The notes: generated by a model from the letters alone, not told the origin. A stretch of 64,000 nt of DNA from Aliarcobacter vitoriensis (GCF_003316695.1 NZ_PDKB01000001.1:1-64000); one strand, 5' to 3'. Numbered from the stretch's first letter, positions 37,447 to 47,105 are shown. Numbers and translations are program-made.

Positions 37447-40400
37447 AGCAAAAGCAATAGCCCAATCAAATAACTTTATAGTTTTAGATAAATATATAAA
37501 AATAGAGCAAGATGGAAGCTCTTATCAAAGTGAAGCAGAACTTGAAAATGAACTAATAAAGGATTTGCAAAACCAAGGTTACGAGTTTTTAAGTGATGTA
37601 AATACTCCTGTTAAATTATTAGAAAATGTAAGGCTTCAACTTCAAAAACTTAACCGTGTAGAGTTTAAAGATAGTGAATGGAATCGTTTTTTAGAAGAGT
37701 ATTTGGATAAACCAAGCGATAATATTGTAGAAAAAACAAGAAAAATTCACGATGATTATATCTATGATTTTGTTTTTGACGATGGTCGTATTCAAAATAT
37801 ATATCTTTTTGATAAAAAAAATATTACAAGAAACAAACTACAAATTATTAAGCAATTTTCTCAAAAAGGAACACAAACCAATCGCTATGATGTAACTATT
37901 TTGGTAAATGGTTTACCACTTGTCCAAATAGAACTTAAAAAAAGAGGAGTTTCTATAAGAGAAGCTTTTAACCAAATTCATAGATACTCAAAAGAGAGTT
38001 TTAATGCAGAAAATTCTTTATATAAATATCTGCAAATCTTTGTTATAACAAATGGAACAGATAGCAGATACTTTGCAAATACTACAAAAAGAGATAAAAA
38101 TAGTTTTGATTTCACAATGAATTGGGCAAAATCTGATAATACTCACATAAAAGATTTAAAAGATTTTACAGCAACATTTTTCCAAAAAAGTAGTTTATTA
38201 GATGTGTTGATTAACTATTGTGTATTTGATACAAGCAATACTTTACTCATAATGCGACCTTATCAAATAGCAGCAACAGAGCGAATTATTTGGAAAATAA
38301 ATAGTTCATATTTAGCCAAAAATTGGTCAAATGATAAAAGTGGTGGGTATATTTGGCATACAACAGGAAGTGGAAAAACTCTAACTAGTTTTAAAGTGGC
38401 AAGATTAGCAACAAAACTTAATTTTATAGATAAAGTATTCTTTGTGGTTGATAGAAAAGATTTAGATTATCAGACTATGAAAGAGTATCAAAAATTTTCA
38501 CCAGATAGTGTAAATGGAAGTGATAGCACAGCAGGACTTAAACGAAATATTGAAAAAGATGATAATAAAATCATCGTTACAACTATACAAAAACTAAATA
38601 ATTTAATGAAAAGCGAAGATAATTTAGATATTTATAATAAGCAAGTAGTTTTTATTTTTGATGAGGCTCATAGAAGTCAATTTGGAGAAGCACAAAAAAA
38701 TCTAAAGAAAAAATTTAAAAAATTCTATCAATTTGGATTTACAGGAACTCCAATTTTTCCTGAAAATGCACTTGGAGCTGAAACTACTGCTAGTGTATTT
38801 GGAACAGAATTGCACTCTTATGTTATTACAGATGCTATACGAGATGAGAAAGTTTTAAAATTTAAAGTGGATTACAATGATGTTCGACCACAGTTTAAAG
38901 CTTTTGAAAGTGAACAAGATGAGAAAAAACTAAGCTCTATTGAAACTAAACAAGCATTACTACAACCTAAAAGAATCAATGAAATCACACAATATATTTT
39001 AAATAATTTTAATCAAAAAACTCATCGTTTGCAAATGGGTGCAAATGGTTTTAATGCAATGTTTGCAGTAAGTAGTGTAGATGCAGCAAAGCTTTATTAT
39101 GAAGCGTTTAAAAACTTGCAAAAAGGCAAAGAAAGACCTCTGAAAATTGCTACTATCTTTTCATTTGCAGCAAATGAAACACAAGATGCAATAGGGGATA
39201 TTTCAGATGAAAATTTTGAACCAACTGCAATGGAAGCAAGTGCAAAAGAGTTTTTAAGTAGTGCAATTGATGATTACAATAAAATATTTAAAACTTCTTA
39301 TAGTGTTGAAAATAAAAGCTTTGAAAACTACTACAAGGATTTAGCAAAAAGAGTAAAAAATAAAGAAGTTGATTTACTTATAGTTGTAGGAATGTTTTTA
39401 ACTGGTTTTGATGCAAAAACTTTAAATACTTTATTTGTTGATAAAAACCTACGATACCACGGTTTAATACAGGCTTATTCAAGAACAAATAGAATATATG
39501 ATGCCACAAAAACTTTTGGAAATATTGTAACTTTTAGAGATTTAGAACAAGCAACTATCGATGCTATAACTTTATTTGGAGATAAAAATACTAAAAATAT
39601 AGTTTTAGAAAAAAGCTATGAAGAGTATATGCAAGGTTTTACAGATATAGTAACGAAAGAAGCTAGAAGAGGTTATTTAGATATTATAGTTGAACTTGAA
39701 CAAAAATTCCCAAATTCTGATGAAATAGAAAAAGATAAAGATAAAAAAGAGTTTGTAAAACTATTTGGAGAGTATTTAAAAGCTGAAAATGTATTACAAA
39801 ATTATGATGAGTTTACAGCTTTAAAAGCTTTACAAGAGTTGGATATTGATAATAGTGATGAAATAGAAGAGTTTAAAACTAAATACTATTTAAGTGATGA
39901 AGATTTTAATAAAATGCAAAATATTAAAATACCAACAGAGCGAACTATTCAAGATTATAAATCAACTTATAATGATATAAGGGAATGGATTAGAAGAGAA
40001 AAAACTTCTAATGAAAAAGAGAGTTCTAAGATTGACTGGAATGATATAGTATTTGAGATTGATTTACTTAAATCTCAAGAGATTAATCTTGATTATATTT
40101 TAGAGTTAATCTTTGAACATAATAAAAAGCTTAAAGATAAAACTACATTGATTGAAGAAGTAAGAAGATTAATTCGTGCTAGTTTGGGAAATCGTGCTAA
40201 AGAGAGTTTGGTTGTAGATTTTATAAATCAAACAAATTTAGATGAAATTTTAGATAAGGCAAGTATTCTTGATGTGTTTTATAAATTTGCACAAATAGAG
40301 CAAGACAAAGAAATAAATACATTAATATCTGATGAAAATTTAAATGAAGAAGCCACAAAAAGGTATATAATTTCATCACTAAAAAGAGAATATGCAAGTG

Positions 40401-40537
40401 AAAATGGTACGGAATTAAATTCGATATTACCAAAAATGAGTCCACTTAATCCTCAATATTTAACAAAAAAACAGAGTGTTTTTCAAAAAATTTCTTCTTT
40501 TGTTGAAAAGTTTAAAGGAGTAGGTGGAAAGATTTAG
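37436..40537 (+). CDS. hsdR: Type I restriction-modification system, restriction/translocation subunit
   Basis: Motor and endonuclease subunit of 1033 residues. The N-terminal PD-(D/E)xK nuclease shows [11 protein letters not shown] and VQIELKK (about 140-175). Superfamily 2 helicase motifs follow: Walker A TTGSGKT near 305, DEAH box [12 protein letters not shown] near 407, motif [12 protein letters not shown], and motif VI region [12 protein letters not shown] near 680. The helical C-terminus (about 850-1033) docks on the methylase. It appears intact, so with hsdM and hsdS the system should be functional. Translation is coupled to prrC by overlap, keeping toxin and guard expressed together. 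Confidence 0.95.
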   Translation: MSLEAKAIAQSNNFIVLDKYIKIEQDGSSYQSEAELENELIKDLQNQGYEFLSDVNTPVKLLENVRLQLQKLNRVEFKDSEWNRFLEEYLDKPSDNIVEKTRKIHDDYIYDFVFDDGRIQNIYLFDKKNITRNKLQIIKQFSQKGTQTNRYDVTILVNGLPLVQIELKKRGVSIREAFNQIHRYSKESFNAENSLYKYLQIFVITNGTDSRYFANTTKRDKNSFDFTMNWAKSDNTHIKDLKDFTATFFQKSSLLDVLINYCVFDTSNTLLIMRPYQIAATERIIWKINSSYLAKNWSNDKSGGYIWHTTGSGKTLTSFKVARLATKLNFIDKVFFVVDRKDLDYQTMKEYQKFSPDSVNGSDSTAGLKRNIEKDDNKIIVTTIQKLNNLMKSEDNLDIYNKQVVFIFDEAHRSQFGEAQKNLKKKFKKFYQFGFTGTPIFPENALGAETTASVFGTELHSYVITDAIRDEKVLKFKVDYNDVRPQFKAFESEQDEKKLSSIETKQALLQPKRINEITQYILNNFNQKTHRLQMGANGFNAMFAVSSVDAAKLYYEAFKNLQKGKERPLKIATIFSFAANETQDAIGDISDENFEPTAMEASAKEFLSSAIDDYNKIFKTSYSVENKSFENYYKDLAKRVKNKEVDLLIVVGMFLTGFDAKTLNTLFVDKNLRYHGLIQAYSRTNRIYDATKTFGNIVTFRDLEQATIDAITLFGDKNTKNIVLEKSYEEYMQGFTDIVTKEARRGYLDIIVELEQKFPNSDEIEKDKDKKEFVKLFGEYLKAENVLQNYDEFTALKALQELDIDNSDEIEEFKTKYYLSDEDFNKMQNIKIPTERTIQDYKSTYNDIREWIRREKTSNEKESSKIDWNDIVFEIDLLKSQEINLDYILELIFEHNKKLKDKTTLIEEVRRLIRASLGNRAKESLVVDFINQTNLDEILDKASILDVFYKFAQIEQDKEINTLISDENLNEEATKRYIISSLKREYASENGTELNSILPKMSPLNPQYLTKKQSVFQKISSFVEKFKGVGGKI

Positions 40538-40622
40538 TTGGATTAAAAAAATACTACTATTTAAAAGTTATCAAAAATTCTAAATTATAAAAACATTTAT
40601 AATATTAAGAAAATCTTACAAA

Positions 40623-40653
40623 TTTTATGTTAGAATGAAAAATTTTAGAAAAT
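40623..40653 (+). repeat. Imperfect copy of the topA leader, downstream of hsdR
   Basis: A 31-base segment matches the topA promoter/leader at 42211-42241 at 27 of 31 positions, including TTTTATG, TAGAATG and TTTTAGAAAAT. It lies in the 3' end of the broken TM2 gene. It may be a remnant of a duplication flanking the small-gene patch. Confidence 0.45.
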
Positions 40654-40929
40654 CAAGATAATCATCTTCTAAAATTGAAAATATTGCTAATAAATATAGT
40701 ATTGTTAATGGTAGTAAAATAGTTAATTTTAAAATACCAATAAAAATATCCCCAATATAAAATCTATCTAAAGCAAAAGTTCCCCCGATAAGTCCAAAAA
40801 AATAACAAATTCTGGGGTTTTAAAATCTTGAATTAATAATAATTTTTTTTGTTTATTAGGCAAATCACTAAATTTGTTTTGTACTACAGCCCAATTACCT
40901 ATATGAAAATATTTTACTAAATTAAACAT
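40625..40929 (-). pseudogene. TM2 domain protein gene, frameshifted
   Basis: The minus strand reads MFNLVKYFHIGNWAVVQNKF and on to DFKTP, then loses frame at a run of four C (plus-strand G run 40814-40817). One extra C would continue as RICYFFGLIGGTFALDRFYI and end ...DFLKFFILT before the stop at 40625-40627, giving about 101 residues. GGTFALDRFYIGD and the following hydrophobic segment match TM2 domains, as in the intact neighbour. The ATG at 40929 lies three bases after that neighbour's stop, so the two were probably an operon. The lesion could be true decay, a sequencing error or very short-tract slippage. Confidence 0.65.
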
Positions 40930-40932
40930 ATT

Positions 40933-41199
40933 TTAAAGCAATGCTTGTTGAACTTTTTGCAAGTTATCTTTTTTTATCCCTTTAAAAACTAAAAATAAAT
41001 CTATAATAGTCCAAATTGCAAGACCACCAAGAGTTAGTAGTTTTAAAATACTAAGTCCTATATCGCCTTTGTAAAATCTATCTACTCCTAATCCACCTAA
41101 AAATAAACCTAAAATCAACCTCATTATAGGGCTTTTTAAATTTAGCATAGTTATGTAACTTGTTTTTTTATCATCTAAATTATATAATTTCTCTTGCAT
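40933..41199 (-). CDS. TM2 domain-containing membrane protein
   Basis: Protein of 88 residues with two transmembrane helices (about 30-45 and 52-72) joined by the TM2 signature GGLGVDRFYKGDIGLSILKL. A lysine-rich tail follows. Function is unknown in bacteria. The downstream paralogue is frameshifted. The start codon lies over the -10 box of the oppositely oriented HTH gene, so the two promoters overlap. The ribosome binding site is weak. Confidence 0.8.
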   Translation of the reverse strand: MQEKLYNLDDKKTSYITMLNLKSPIMRLILGLFLGGLGVDRFYKGDIGLSILKLLTLGGLAIWTIIDLFLVFKGIKKDNLQKVQQALL

Positions 41200-41204
41200 A
41201 TAAT
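41199..41204 (+). promoter_or_regulatory. Possible -10 box for the start-less HTH gene
   Basis: TATAAT at the end of the divergent TM2 gene's first codon. Transcription from here would begin near 41211, just before GGAAG at 41216-41220 and the candidate ATA start at 41231. Confidence 0.45.
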
Positions 41205-41230
41205 ATGCATCTTTTGGAAGTTTCGAAAAG

Positions 41231-41599
41231 ATAAACTATTTATTAGAAGAAAAGAATATATTAAAACAAGAGTTTGCAAATAGGCTTATTTCACTTGAAC
41301 CAAAGCTAAAAAGAACTTTAGAAACTCCTTCTTCTCAAACAATATTAGGTTACTTATACGGAAAAAGAGAGTTAAAAGTGGAACTTATTCCATATATAGC
41401 CGAAGTTTTAGGAGTGAGTGAACAAGAGCTTTTTCACTTTAATATTGAATTTGCAACAGAGTACAACTATAAACAATCAAAAGAAGTTAGAGAAATCATA
41501 GATTTATTACCACATGCCCCAAATAGTATAATTGAACATATCAAAACTCAACTACAAAAATATAAAAATTTAAATGATGAAACAAAAAATAAGATTTAA
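41231..41599 (+). CDS. XRE-like HTH regulator with a non-AUG start (or 5'-damaged)
   Basis: The frame is open from 41204 to 41599 and reads FEKINYLLEEKN, FANRLISLEPKLKRTLETPS, TILGYLYGKRELKVELIPYI and AEVLGVSEQELF. This resembles, from memory, a Campylobacterota XRE-type regulator family usually beginning M..FEKINYLLE. No ATG, GTG or TTG is in frame until GTG 41378, which would remove the DNA-binding half. GGAAG at 41216-41220 precedes ATA 41231. ATG 41205 is in another frame and has no ribosome binding site; one extra T near 41221 would join it. So this is either rare AUA initiation or a recently damaged gene. About 122 residues if started at 41231. Confidence 0.6.
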   Translation: MNYLLEEKNILKQEFANRLISLEPKLKRTLETPSSQTILGYLYGKRELKVELIPYIAEVLGVSEQELFHFNIEFATEYNYKQSKEVREIIDLLPHAPNSIIEHIKTQLQKYKNLNDETKNKI

Positions 41600-41602
41600 T
41601 AC

Positions 41603-42112
41603 TTAGATTAAAGTTGTTAAATCTTTAATATACAAGTTTCTTAAATAGCCATGTCTTTTGTACTCTTTTATAAATTTCATACCCAAATTTGTTAAAGATT
41701 TATTACTTGCAATATTATTAGGATGAGCAGTAGCTAAAAGATATTTTATATTTTTAGCTTTTGCTATTTTTATTAACTCTTTATTTATGTTTAGCATACA
41801 ACCTTTTCCTCTAGCGCTTAATAAAGTCATAGAAGCACCTATTTCTACACAATCAGTAAGCTTTATATTAAGAAGTGTTAATTCATCATAAAAATCTTCA
41901 ACATCAAAAATCAATCCAGATAAAGCTATTAAGTGCTCACCTTCTAAACATCCATAAAATATAGCTTTTTTGTCATCTTTTAAAAATTCATCTATTTCAT
42001 TGTTGCTAAAAAAACCTATGAAAAAATCTGGATTTTCTAAAGTTTGTTTTGTGTCTTGATTGATATATATAAAATCATCTTTATGTTTTTTTTCTAGTTT
42101 TATGATTTTCAA
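41603..42112 (-). CDS. GNAT family N-acetyltransferase
   Basis: Protein of 169 residues with a GNAT fold: beta strands around YGCLEGEHLIALSGLIF, the acetyl-CoA loop region LLSARGKGCMLNINKELIKI and the late YLLATAHPNNIASNKSLTNLGMKF. The frame extends to TTG 42148, but TTG 42112 has AAGGA with good spacing and gives MKIIKLEKKHKDD, so I chose it. The substrate is unknown. It converges with the HTH gene with a 3-base gap between stops. Confidence 0.75.
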   Translation of the reverse strand: MKIIKLEKKHKDDFIYINQDTKQTLENPDFFIGFFSNNEIDEFLKDDKKAIFYGCLEGEHLIALSGLIFDVEDFYDELTLLNIKLTDCVEIGASMTLLSARGKGCMLNINKELIKIAKAKNIKYLLATAHPNNIASNKSLTNLGMKFIKEYKRHGYLRNLYIKDLTTLI

Positions 42113-42210
42113 TTTTGATTCCTTAATTAATAAAAATAATTTTACCAAAAGAAAGATTTATAGCTAACAATATTTAAAAAAAGATTTATACATTACTATA
42201 ATATTACATT

Positions 42211-42241
42211 TTTTATGCTAGAATGCAAGCTTTTAGAAAAT
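42211..42241 (+). repeat. topA promoter/leader segment matching 40623-40653
   Basis: The partner of the copy downstream of hsdR, 27 of 31 bases identical. It contains the topA -10 box TAGAAT at 42219-42224 and continues into the leader, so promoter similarity alone does not explain the TTTTAGAAAAT part. Confidence 0.45.
42219..42224 (+). promoter_or_regulatory. Predicted -10 box of topA
   Basis: TAGAAT behind TTTTTTATGC, 33 bases upstream of the GTG start of topA. Confidence 0.55.
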
Positions 42242-42256
42242 ATGAAGGTAATTTAA

Positions 42257-44578
42257 GTGAAAAATTTAGTAATAGTGGAGTCTCCAGCAAAGGCAAAAAC
42301 AATCTCAAAATTCTTAGGTAAAGATTTTACCGTTATGGCATCTATGGGTCATGTACGAGATTTGCCAAAATCAACTTTAGGATTTGATCCAGATGATAAC
42401 TTTAAACCAAGTTATCAAGTAAGCACTGATAAAAAGAAAGTTATAAGTGAACTTAAAAAGCAAATCTCAAAAGATACAACTATCTATTTAGCGGCCGATG
42501 AAGATAGAGAGGGAGAAGCTATTGCTTGGCACTTAATACCAGCTCTTAAAATAGAAAAAAACCCAATAAAAAGAATAGTTTTTCACGAAATTACAAAAGA
42601 TGCAATATTGAAAGCTTTGGAAAATCCAAGAGATGTTGATCAAAATTTAGTTGATGCCCAACAAGCAAGAAGGATTTTAGATAGAGCTGTTGGATATGAA
42701 CTTTCACCATTACTTTGGAAGAAAGTAAGATATGGACTTAGTGCTGGAAGAGTACAAAGTGTTGCAGTAAGAATAATAGTTGAACGAGAAAATGAAATAA
42801 GAGAGTTTATTCCAGAAGAGTATTGGAAAATAAAAGCTGATTTTATAAATCCAGAACTAAAATCAGAACTTGCAAAACAAAATGGAAAAAATGTAAAAAT
42901 ATCAAATGAACAAGAAGCTTTAAAAATTGAGGCTTCATTAAATCAAGGAATATATCAACTTATAGATATTGAAGAAAAAGATAGCACAAGAAATCCAGCA
43001 GCTCCTTTTACAACTTCAACTTTACAACAAGAAGCAAGTAGAAAAATAGGGCTTAGTGTAGCACAAACTATGATGGTAGCACAACAGTTATATGAAGGAA
43101 ATACAGCAAATATTCCAAATCATACAGGCGGACTTATCACTTATATGAGAACAGACTCTTTAAATCTTTCAACTATTGCTACAAGTGCTGCTAAGAAAGT
43201 TATTGAAGAGGAGTATGGAAAAGATTATGCTCTTAAAAGCCCACGAGTTTTTAAAGCAAGTTCAAAAGGAGCTCAAGAAGCACACGAAGCAATTCGTCCT
43301 GTTGATATGAGTTTAAAACCAAGTTATGTAAAAGAGTATTTGGACAATGCTCAATATAGACTTTATAGTCTTATTTGGAAAAGAACAATAGCTACTCAAA
43401 TGGCACAAGCTAAAATTGCAAATACAACATATAAAATAGAGGCTGGAAAAAATAAAGAGTTTGAATTTCAAGTAAAAGGTCAAAGAATTATTTTTGCTGG
43501 ATTTATGAAAGCTTACACTGAAGGTAGTGATAATCCAGAAGCTGCACTTGATAGTACAGAAAAGTTATTACCAAATATAAAAGTTGGAACTATTTTAGAG
43601 CTAGAAAATTTACAAAGTGAACAAAACTTTACAAAACCACCTACAAGATATACTGAAGCTTCTTTAGTAAAAAAGCTTGAAAGTGAAGGAATAGGGCGAC
43701 CATCAACTTATGCTCCAACAATTTCAACTATTCAGGCACGTGAGTATGTAGTAAAAACAGAAGATAAAAAATTAGCACCAACTCCAACAGGGGAAATTGT
43801 AAATAGTTTTTTAACTGATCACTTCTCAAATATAATTGATTTAGGCTTTACTGCAAGAATTGAAGAAGAGTTTGATGATATTGCTGATGGTAAAAAAGTT
43901 TGGACTGATGTTATGAAAAACTTTTATACAGGGTTTAAAGACACTATAAAAGATAAAGAAGAGAATATAAGTAAAGCTGATTATTCACAAGTAAGAGAGC
44001 TTGGAATTGATCCAAAATCTGGAAAACCTGTGAGTGCAAGAATTGGGAGATTTGGTCCATTTGTACAAATTGGAACAAAAGATGATGAAGAAAAACCAAA
44101 ATTTGTTGCAATTCCAGATAATTTAAATATGGATACAATAACACTTGAAGAAGCTTTATTCTTATTTACACTTCCAAGAGTTGTCGGATTAACTGAAAAT
44201 GGTGAAGAGATAAAAGCAAATATTGGAAGATTTGGACCATATTTACAAGTAAAAACAAAATACTACTCATTAAAAACTGATGATCCATATACTGTTGGTG
44301 AAACAAGAGCAAAAGAGATAATAAAAGAGATTGATGAAGCAAAAAGTAAAGCTTTAATAAAAGAGTTTGCAAAAGAAAAAATATCTGTACAAATTGGACA
44401 ATATGGTCCATATATCAAACAAGGTAGAAAAAACTTTAAAATACCAAAAGGTAAAGTTGCAGAAGATTTAACTTTAGAAGAGTGTTTAGAAATAATAGAA
44501 AAAGATAGTAAAGCTACAAAAAAACCAGTAAGAAGAGTAAGCAAAACAACTATTAAAAAAACAACAAAAAAAGAGTAG
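42257..44578 (+). CDS. topA: DNA topoisomerase I
   Basis: Type IA topoisomerase relaxing negative supercoils. The 773 residues begin with a Toprim domain (LVIVESPAKAKTISKFLG, metal motif AADEDREGEAIAWHL). The catalytic tyrosine lies in LITYMRTDSLNLS near 295. The C-terminal part (about 580-750) holds three related repeats around RIGRFGPFVQIG, NIGRFGPYLQVK and QIGQYGPYIKQG, then a Lys/Arg/Thr tail. No CxxC zinc ribbons are present, unlike E. coli TopA. The start is GTG 42257 with AAGG upstream. The phosphodiesterase gene follows on the next base. Confidence 0.96.
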   Translation: MKNLVIVESPAKAKTISKFLGKDFTVMASMGHVRDLPKSTLGFDPDDNFKPSYQVSTDKKKVISELKKQISKDTTIYLAADEDREGEAIAWHLIPALKIEKNPIKRIVFHEITKDAILKALENPRDVDQNLVDAQQARRILDRAVGYELSPLLWKKVRYGLSAGRVQSVAVRIIVERENEIREFIPEEYWKIKADFINPELKSELAKQNGKNVKISNEQEALKIEASLNQGIYQLIDIEEKDSTRNPAAPFTTSTLQQEASRKIGLSVAQTMMVAQQLYEGNTANIPNHTGGLITYMRTDSLNLSTIATSAAKKVIEEEYGKDYALKSPRVFKASSKGAQEAHEAIRPVDMSLKPSYVKEYLDNAQYRLYSLIWKRTIATQMAQAKIANTTYKIEAGKNKEFEFQVKGQRIIFAGFMKAYTEGSDNPEAALDSTEKLLPNIKVGTILELENLQSEQNFTKPPTRYTEASLVKKLESEGIGRPSTYAPTISTIQAREYVVKTEDKKLAPTPTGEIVNSFLTDHFSNIIDLGFTARIEEEFDDIADGKKVWTDVMKNFYTGFKDTIKDKEENISKADYSQVRELGIDPKSGKPVSARIGRFGPFVQIGTKDDEEKPKFVAIPDNLNMDTITLEEALFLFTLPRVVGLTENGEEIKANIGRFGPYLQVKTKYYSLKTDDPYTVGETRAKEIIKEIDEAKSKALIKEFAKEKISVQIGQYGPYIKQGRKNFKIPKGKVAEDLTLEECLEIIEKDSKATKKPVRRVSKTTIKKTTKKE

Positions 44579-45091
44579 ATGCGAATAGGAATACTATCTG
44601 ATAGCCATTTTAAAGTCGCTTATCAAAAAGAAGTTGTTGAATTATTCAAAAATGAAAGATGCAAATATTTAATTCATGCTGGGGATTTTTGTTGTGAAGA
44701 AAATATTAAAAATTTAGAAGATTCAAATCTAAAATATATATCAGTTTTTGGGAATAATGATAGAGATTTGTTTGATTTATCATCAGAATATAATATTAAA
44801 AAAGAGCCATACTATTTTAAAATAGAAGATATTAGTTTTAAACTTATGCACTTGCCACTTCATTTAAGTCCTGATACAGATATTGTGATTTTTGGTCATA
44901 CGCATCAGTTTCATTGTGAATATGTAAATAAAAGATTATATTTAAATCCTGGTGAAGTTTGTGCAATACAGAAGCCAATTATATCTTGTTTAAAACTTGA
45001 GATTAATCAAAATGAGTATATAATCACACACTATTATAAAGATGTAAATCAAAAAAATTTTATGAAAGAAGAGTTTAAATATGAGCGATAA
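44579..45091 (+). CDS. YfcE/MJ0936 family metallophosphoesterase
   Basis: Calcineurin-like phosphodiesterase of 170 residues with all metal motifs: ILSDSH at the N-terminus, HAGDFC, VFGNNDRD and IFGHTHQFHCEY. Family members hydrolyse phosphodiesters of unclear physiological identity. The gene starts one base after the topA stop and overlaps bioB by 11 bp, so topA, this gene and bioB are probably cotranscribed. Confidence 0.9.
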   Translation: MRIGILSDSHFKVAYQKEVVELFKNERCKYLIHAGDFCCEENIKNLEDSNLKYISVFGNNDRDLFDLSSEYNIKKEPYYFKIEDISFKLMHLPLHLSPDTDIVIFGHTHQFHCEYVNKRLYLNPGEVCAIQKPIISCLKLEINQNEYIITHYYKDVNQKNFMKEEFKYER

Positions 45092-45929
45092 TAAAATATA
45101 TTTATGTGCAATTTCAAATATTGAAAGTGGAACTTGCAACGAAGATTGTCAATTTTGTACGCAAAGTGTTAAATACAAAGCAGATATTCAAAGATACAGA
45201 AGAAAAGAGATAGATCTAATAGTTGAAGAAGCTAAAAGAGCAAGAGAAAATAAAGCTGTTGGATTTTGCTTAGTTACTGCTGGAACAGGACTTGATGATA
45301 AAAGACTTGATTATGTTTGTAGAGCTGCTGATGCTGTGCATAAAGCAGTTCCAGATATTTCAATTATTGCCTGTAATGGAATTGCTAGTTTTGAGCAGTT
45401 AAAAGAGTTGAAAAAACATGGTGTAGAAAATTACAATCATAATTTAGAAACAGCTAGAGAATTTTATAGCCAAATTTGTACAACACACTCTTGGGATGAT
45501 AGATATAATACTTGTTTAGATGCAAAAAAAGCTGGACTTCATCTTTGTACAGGAGGAATTTTTGGCTTAGGAGAGACTCAAGAAAATAGAATTTCTATGC
45601 TTGAATCTATTGCTTCTTTAGAACCTATGTCTGTTCCTATCAATTTTTTCCATCCAAATGATGCACTTCCTTTGGTAAAAAACCCTTTAACAAAAGAAGA
45701 AGCATTTAAATTGGTTGAATTATCAAGAAGTTATTTACCAAATCAAATGCTAATGATTGCTGGTGGAAGAGAAGTAATGTTTGGTGAAAATCAATATGAT
45801 GTATTTAAACATGGTGCAAATGCACTTGTTGTCGGAGATTATTTAACAACTGGAGGAGCGAGTGCTGAAGATGATATAAAAGCCGTTACAGCTTTAGGAT
45901 ATGAGATAGCCTTTGCTTGTCATCAATAA
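45081..45929 (+). CDS. bioB: Biotin synthase
   Basis: Radical SAM enzyme inserting sulfur into dethiobiotin. The 282 residues contain the CNEDCQFC cluster motif (CxxxCxxC), YNHNLETAREFY, HLCTGGIFGLGET, and the late GGREVMFG with the arginine that binds the second iron-sulfur cluster. It is short at both ends compared with E. coli BioB (346), as in other Campylobacterota. No other bio gene is in the window. Confidence 0.95.
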   Translation: MSDNKIYLCAISNIESGTCNEDCQFCTQSVKYKADIQRYRRKEIDLIVEEAKRARENKAVGFCLVTAGTGLDDKRLDYVCRAADAVHKAVPDISIIACNGIASFEQLKELKKHGVENYNHNLETAREFYSQICTTHSWDDRYNTCLDAKKAGLHLCTGGIFGLGETQENRISMLESIASLEPMSVPINFFHPNDALPLVKNPLTKEEAFKLVELSRSYLPNQMLMIAGGREVMFGENQYDVFKHGANALVVGDYLTTGGASAEDDIKAVTALGYEIAFACHQ

Positions 45930-45954
45930 ATAAGAGTAAAAACTCTTATTTATT
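45925..45954. terminator. Bidirectional terminator between bioB and recA
   Basis: A perfect 13-bp stem (AATAAATAAGAGT, 45925-45937, and complement 45942-45954) with an AAAA loop is followed by TT on the plus strand. It lies between convergent stop codons. Confidence 0.75.
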
Positions 45955-47007
45955 TTAGTCATCTAAAGAAGAGCTATCTTCTTCACTGTCATCACTTCCC
46001 CCAGTGATAATTGCATCATTTACACCCATAGAATTTAGGATTTTATCTTCTATTTCTTTTGAAATTTCTGGATTATCTTTTAAAAATACTTTGGCATTTT
46101 CTCTACCTTGACCTATTTTTGTATCACCATAACTAAACCAAGAACCAGCTTTGTCAATAATATCAAGTTTAACACCATAATCAACTATTTCACCAGTTTT
46201 AGAAATACCTTCCCCAAACATAATATCAAACTCTGCTTGTTTAAATGGAGCTGCAACTTTATTTTTTACAACTTTTACTTTTACTCTATTTCCAATAGAA
46301 TTTTCACCTTGTTTTAGCGTTGCTATTCTTCTTATATCAAGTCTTACTGAAGAGTAAAATTTAAGTGCATTTCCACCAGTTGTTGTTTCGGGGCTTCCAT
46401 ATCCTGTCATACCTATTTTCATTCTTATTTGATTAATAAAAATAACTGTACAATTCATCTTACTTAAAAGACCAGTTACTTTTCTTAAAGCTTTACTCAT
46501 AAGTCTTGCTTGAACACCAACTTGTTGGTCATCCATATCTCCATCAATTTCTACTTTTGGAGTAAGTGCAGCAACAGAATCCACTACAACTAAATCAACT
46601 GCACCACTTCTTATAACAGTCTCAAGGATTTCTAAAGCTTGTTCTCCAAAATCTGGTTGAGAAACAAGTAAATTATCTGTATCAACTCCAATATCTTTCG
46701 CATATTTTACATCTAAAGCATGTTCAGCATCAATAAAAGCACAAACACCACCAGCTTTTTGAGCTTCTGCAATAGCATGTAAAGTTAAAGTTGTTTTTCC
46801 TGAACTTTCTGGTCCATATATCTCTATAACTCTTCCTTTTGGAAGCCCACCAACACCTAAAGATAAATCAAGTCCTAAAGAACCTGTACTGATGGCTTCT
46901 GTTGGGATAACTTCTTTATCTCCAAGTCTTATTAAAGTTCCTTTTCCAAAAGCTTTATCTATTTGTTTTATAGCAAGTTCAAGTGATTTTTTTTGATTTT
47001 CATCCAT
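45955..47007 (-). CDS. recA: Recombinase RecA
   Basis: Strand-exchange protein of 350 residues for recombinational repair and, where present, LexA cleavage. Walker [12 protein letters not shown], Walker [11 protein letters not shown], the DNA loop [15 protein letters not shown] and [13 protein letters not shown] are all intact, with an acidic C-terminal tail ([12 protein letters not shown]). Start ATG 47007 with AGAGG upstream. No LexA box was recognised in the promoter, consistent with the absence of a classical SOS system in many Campylobacterota. Confidence 0.98.
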   Translation of the reverse strand: MDENQKKSLELAIKQIDKAFGKGTLIRLGDKEVIPTEAISTGSLGLDLSLGVGGLPKGRVIEIYGPESSGKTTLTLHAIAEAQKAGGVCAFIDAEHALDVKYAKDIGVDTDNLLVSQPDFGEQALEILETVIRSGAVDLVVVDSVAALTPKVEIDGDMDDQQVGVQARLMSKALRKVTGLLSKMNCTVIFINQIRMKIGMTGYGSPETTTGGNALKFYSSVRLDIRRIATLKQGENSIGNRVKVKVVKNKVAAPFKQAEFDIMFGEGISKTGEIVDYGVKLDIIDKAGSWFSYGDTKIGQGRENAKVFLKDNPEISKEIEDKILNSMGVNDAIITGGSDDSEEDSSSLDD

Positions 47008-47049
47008 TGTGACTACCTCTTTTTTTGTTATTTTTTATCTTATGTTGAA

Positions 47050-47055
47050 ATCTTA
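47050..47055 (-). promoter_or_regulatory. Predicted -10 box of recA
   Basis: TAAGAT on the minus strand, preceded by AATTTTTAGC, the same T-rich spacer plus AGC seen before the eno -10 box; about 43 bases upstream of the recA start. Confidence 0.55.
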
Positions 47056-47076
47056 GCTAAAAATTTTAAAAATTCA

Positions 47077-47105
47077 TAAAAATATTACAATTTGCAATAT
47101 TTTTA
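47077..47105 (-). terminator. Hairpin after small gene, upstream of recA
   Basis: A 13-bp stem with one G-U pair (TAAAAATATTGCA, AAT loop, TGTAATATTTTTA on the minus strand) begins at the stop codon of the 62-residue gene, separating it from recA transcription. Confidence 0.55.

Noticed and set aside
40538-40624. Additional gene or terminator after hsdR
   Set aside because: No open frame or stable T-tailed hairpin was found in this short AT-rich gap.
41205-41207. ATG as the start of the HTH gene
   Set aside because: It is in a different frame that stops after nine codons, and it has no ribosome binding site, since the predicted -10 box ends one base before it and partly covers it.
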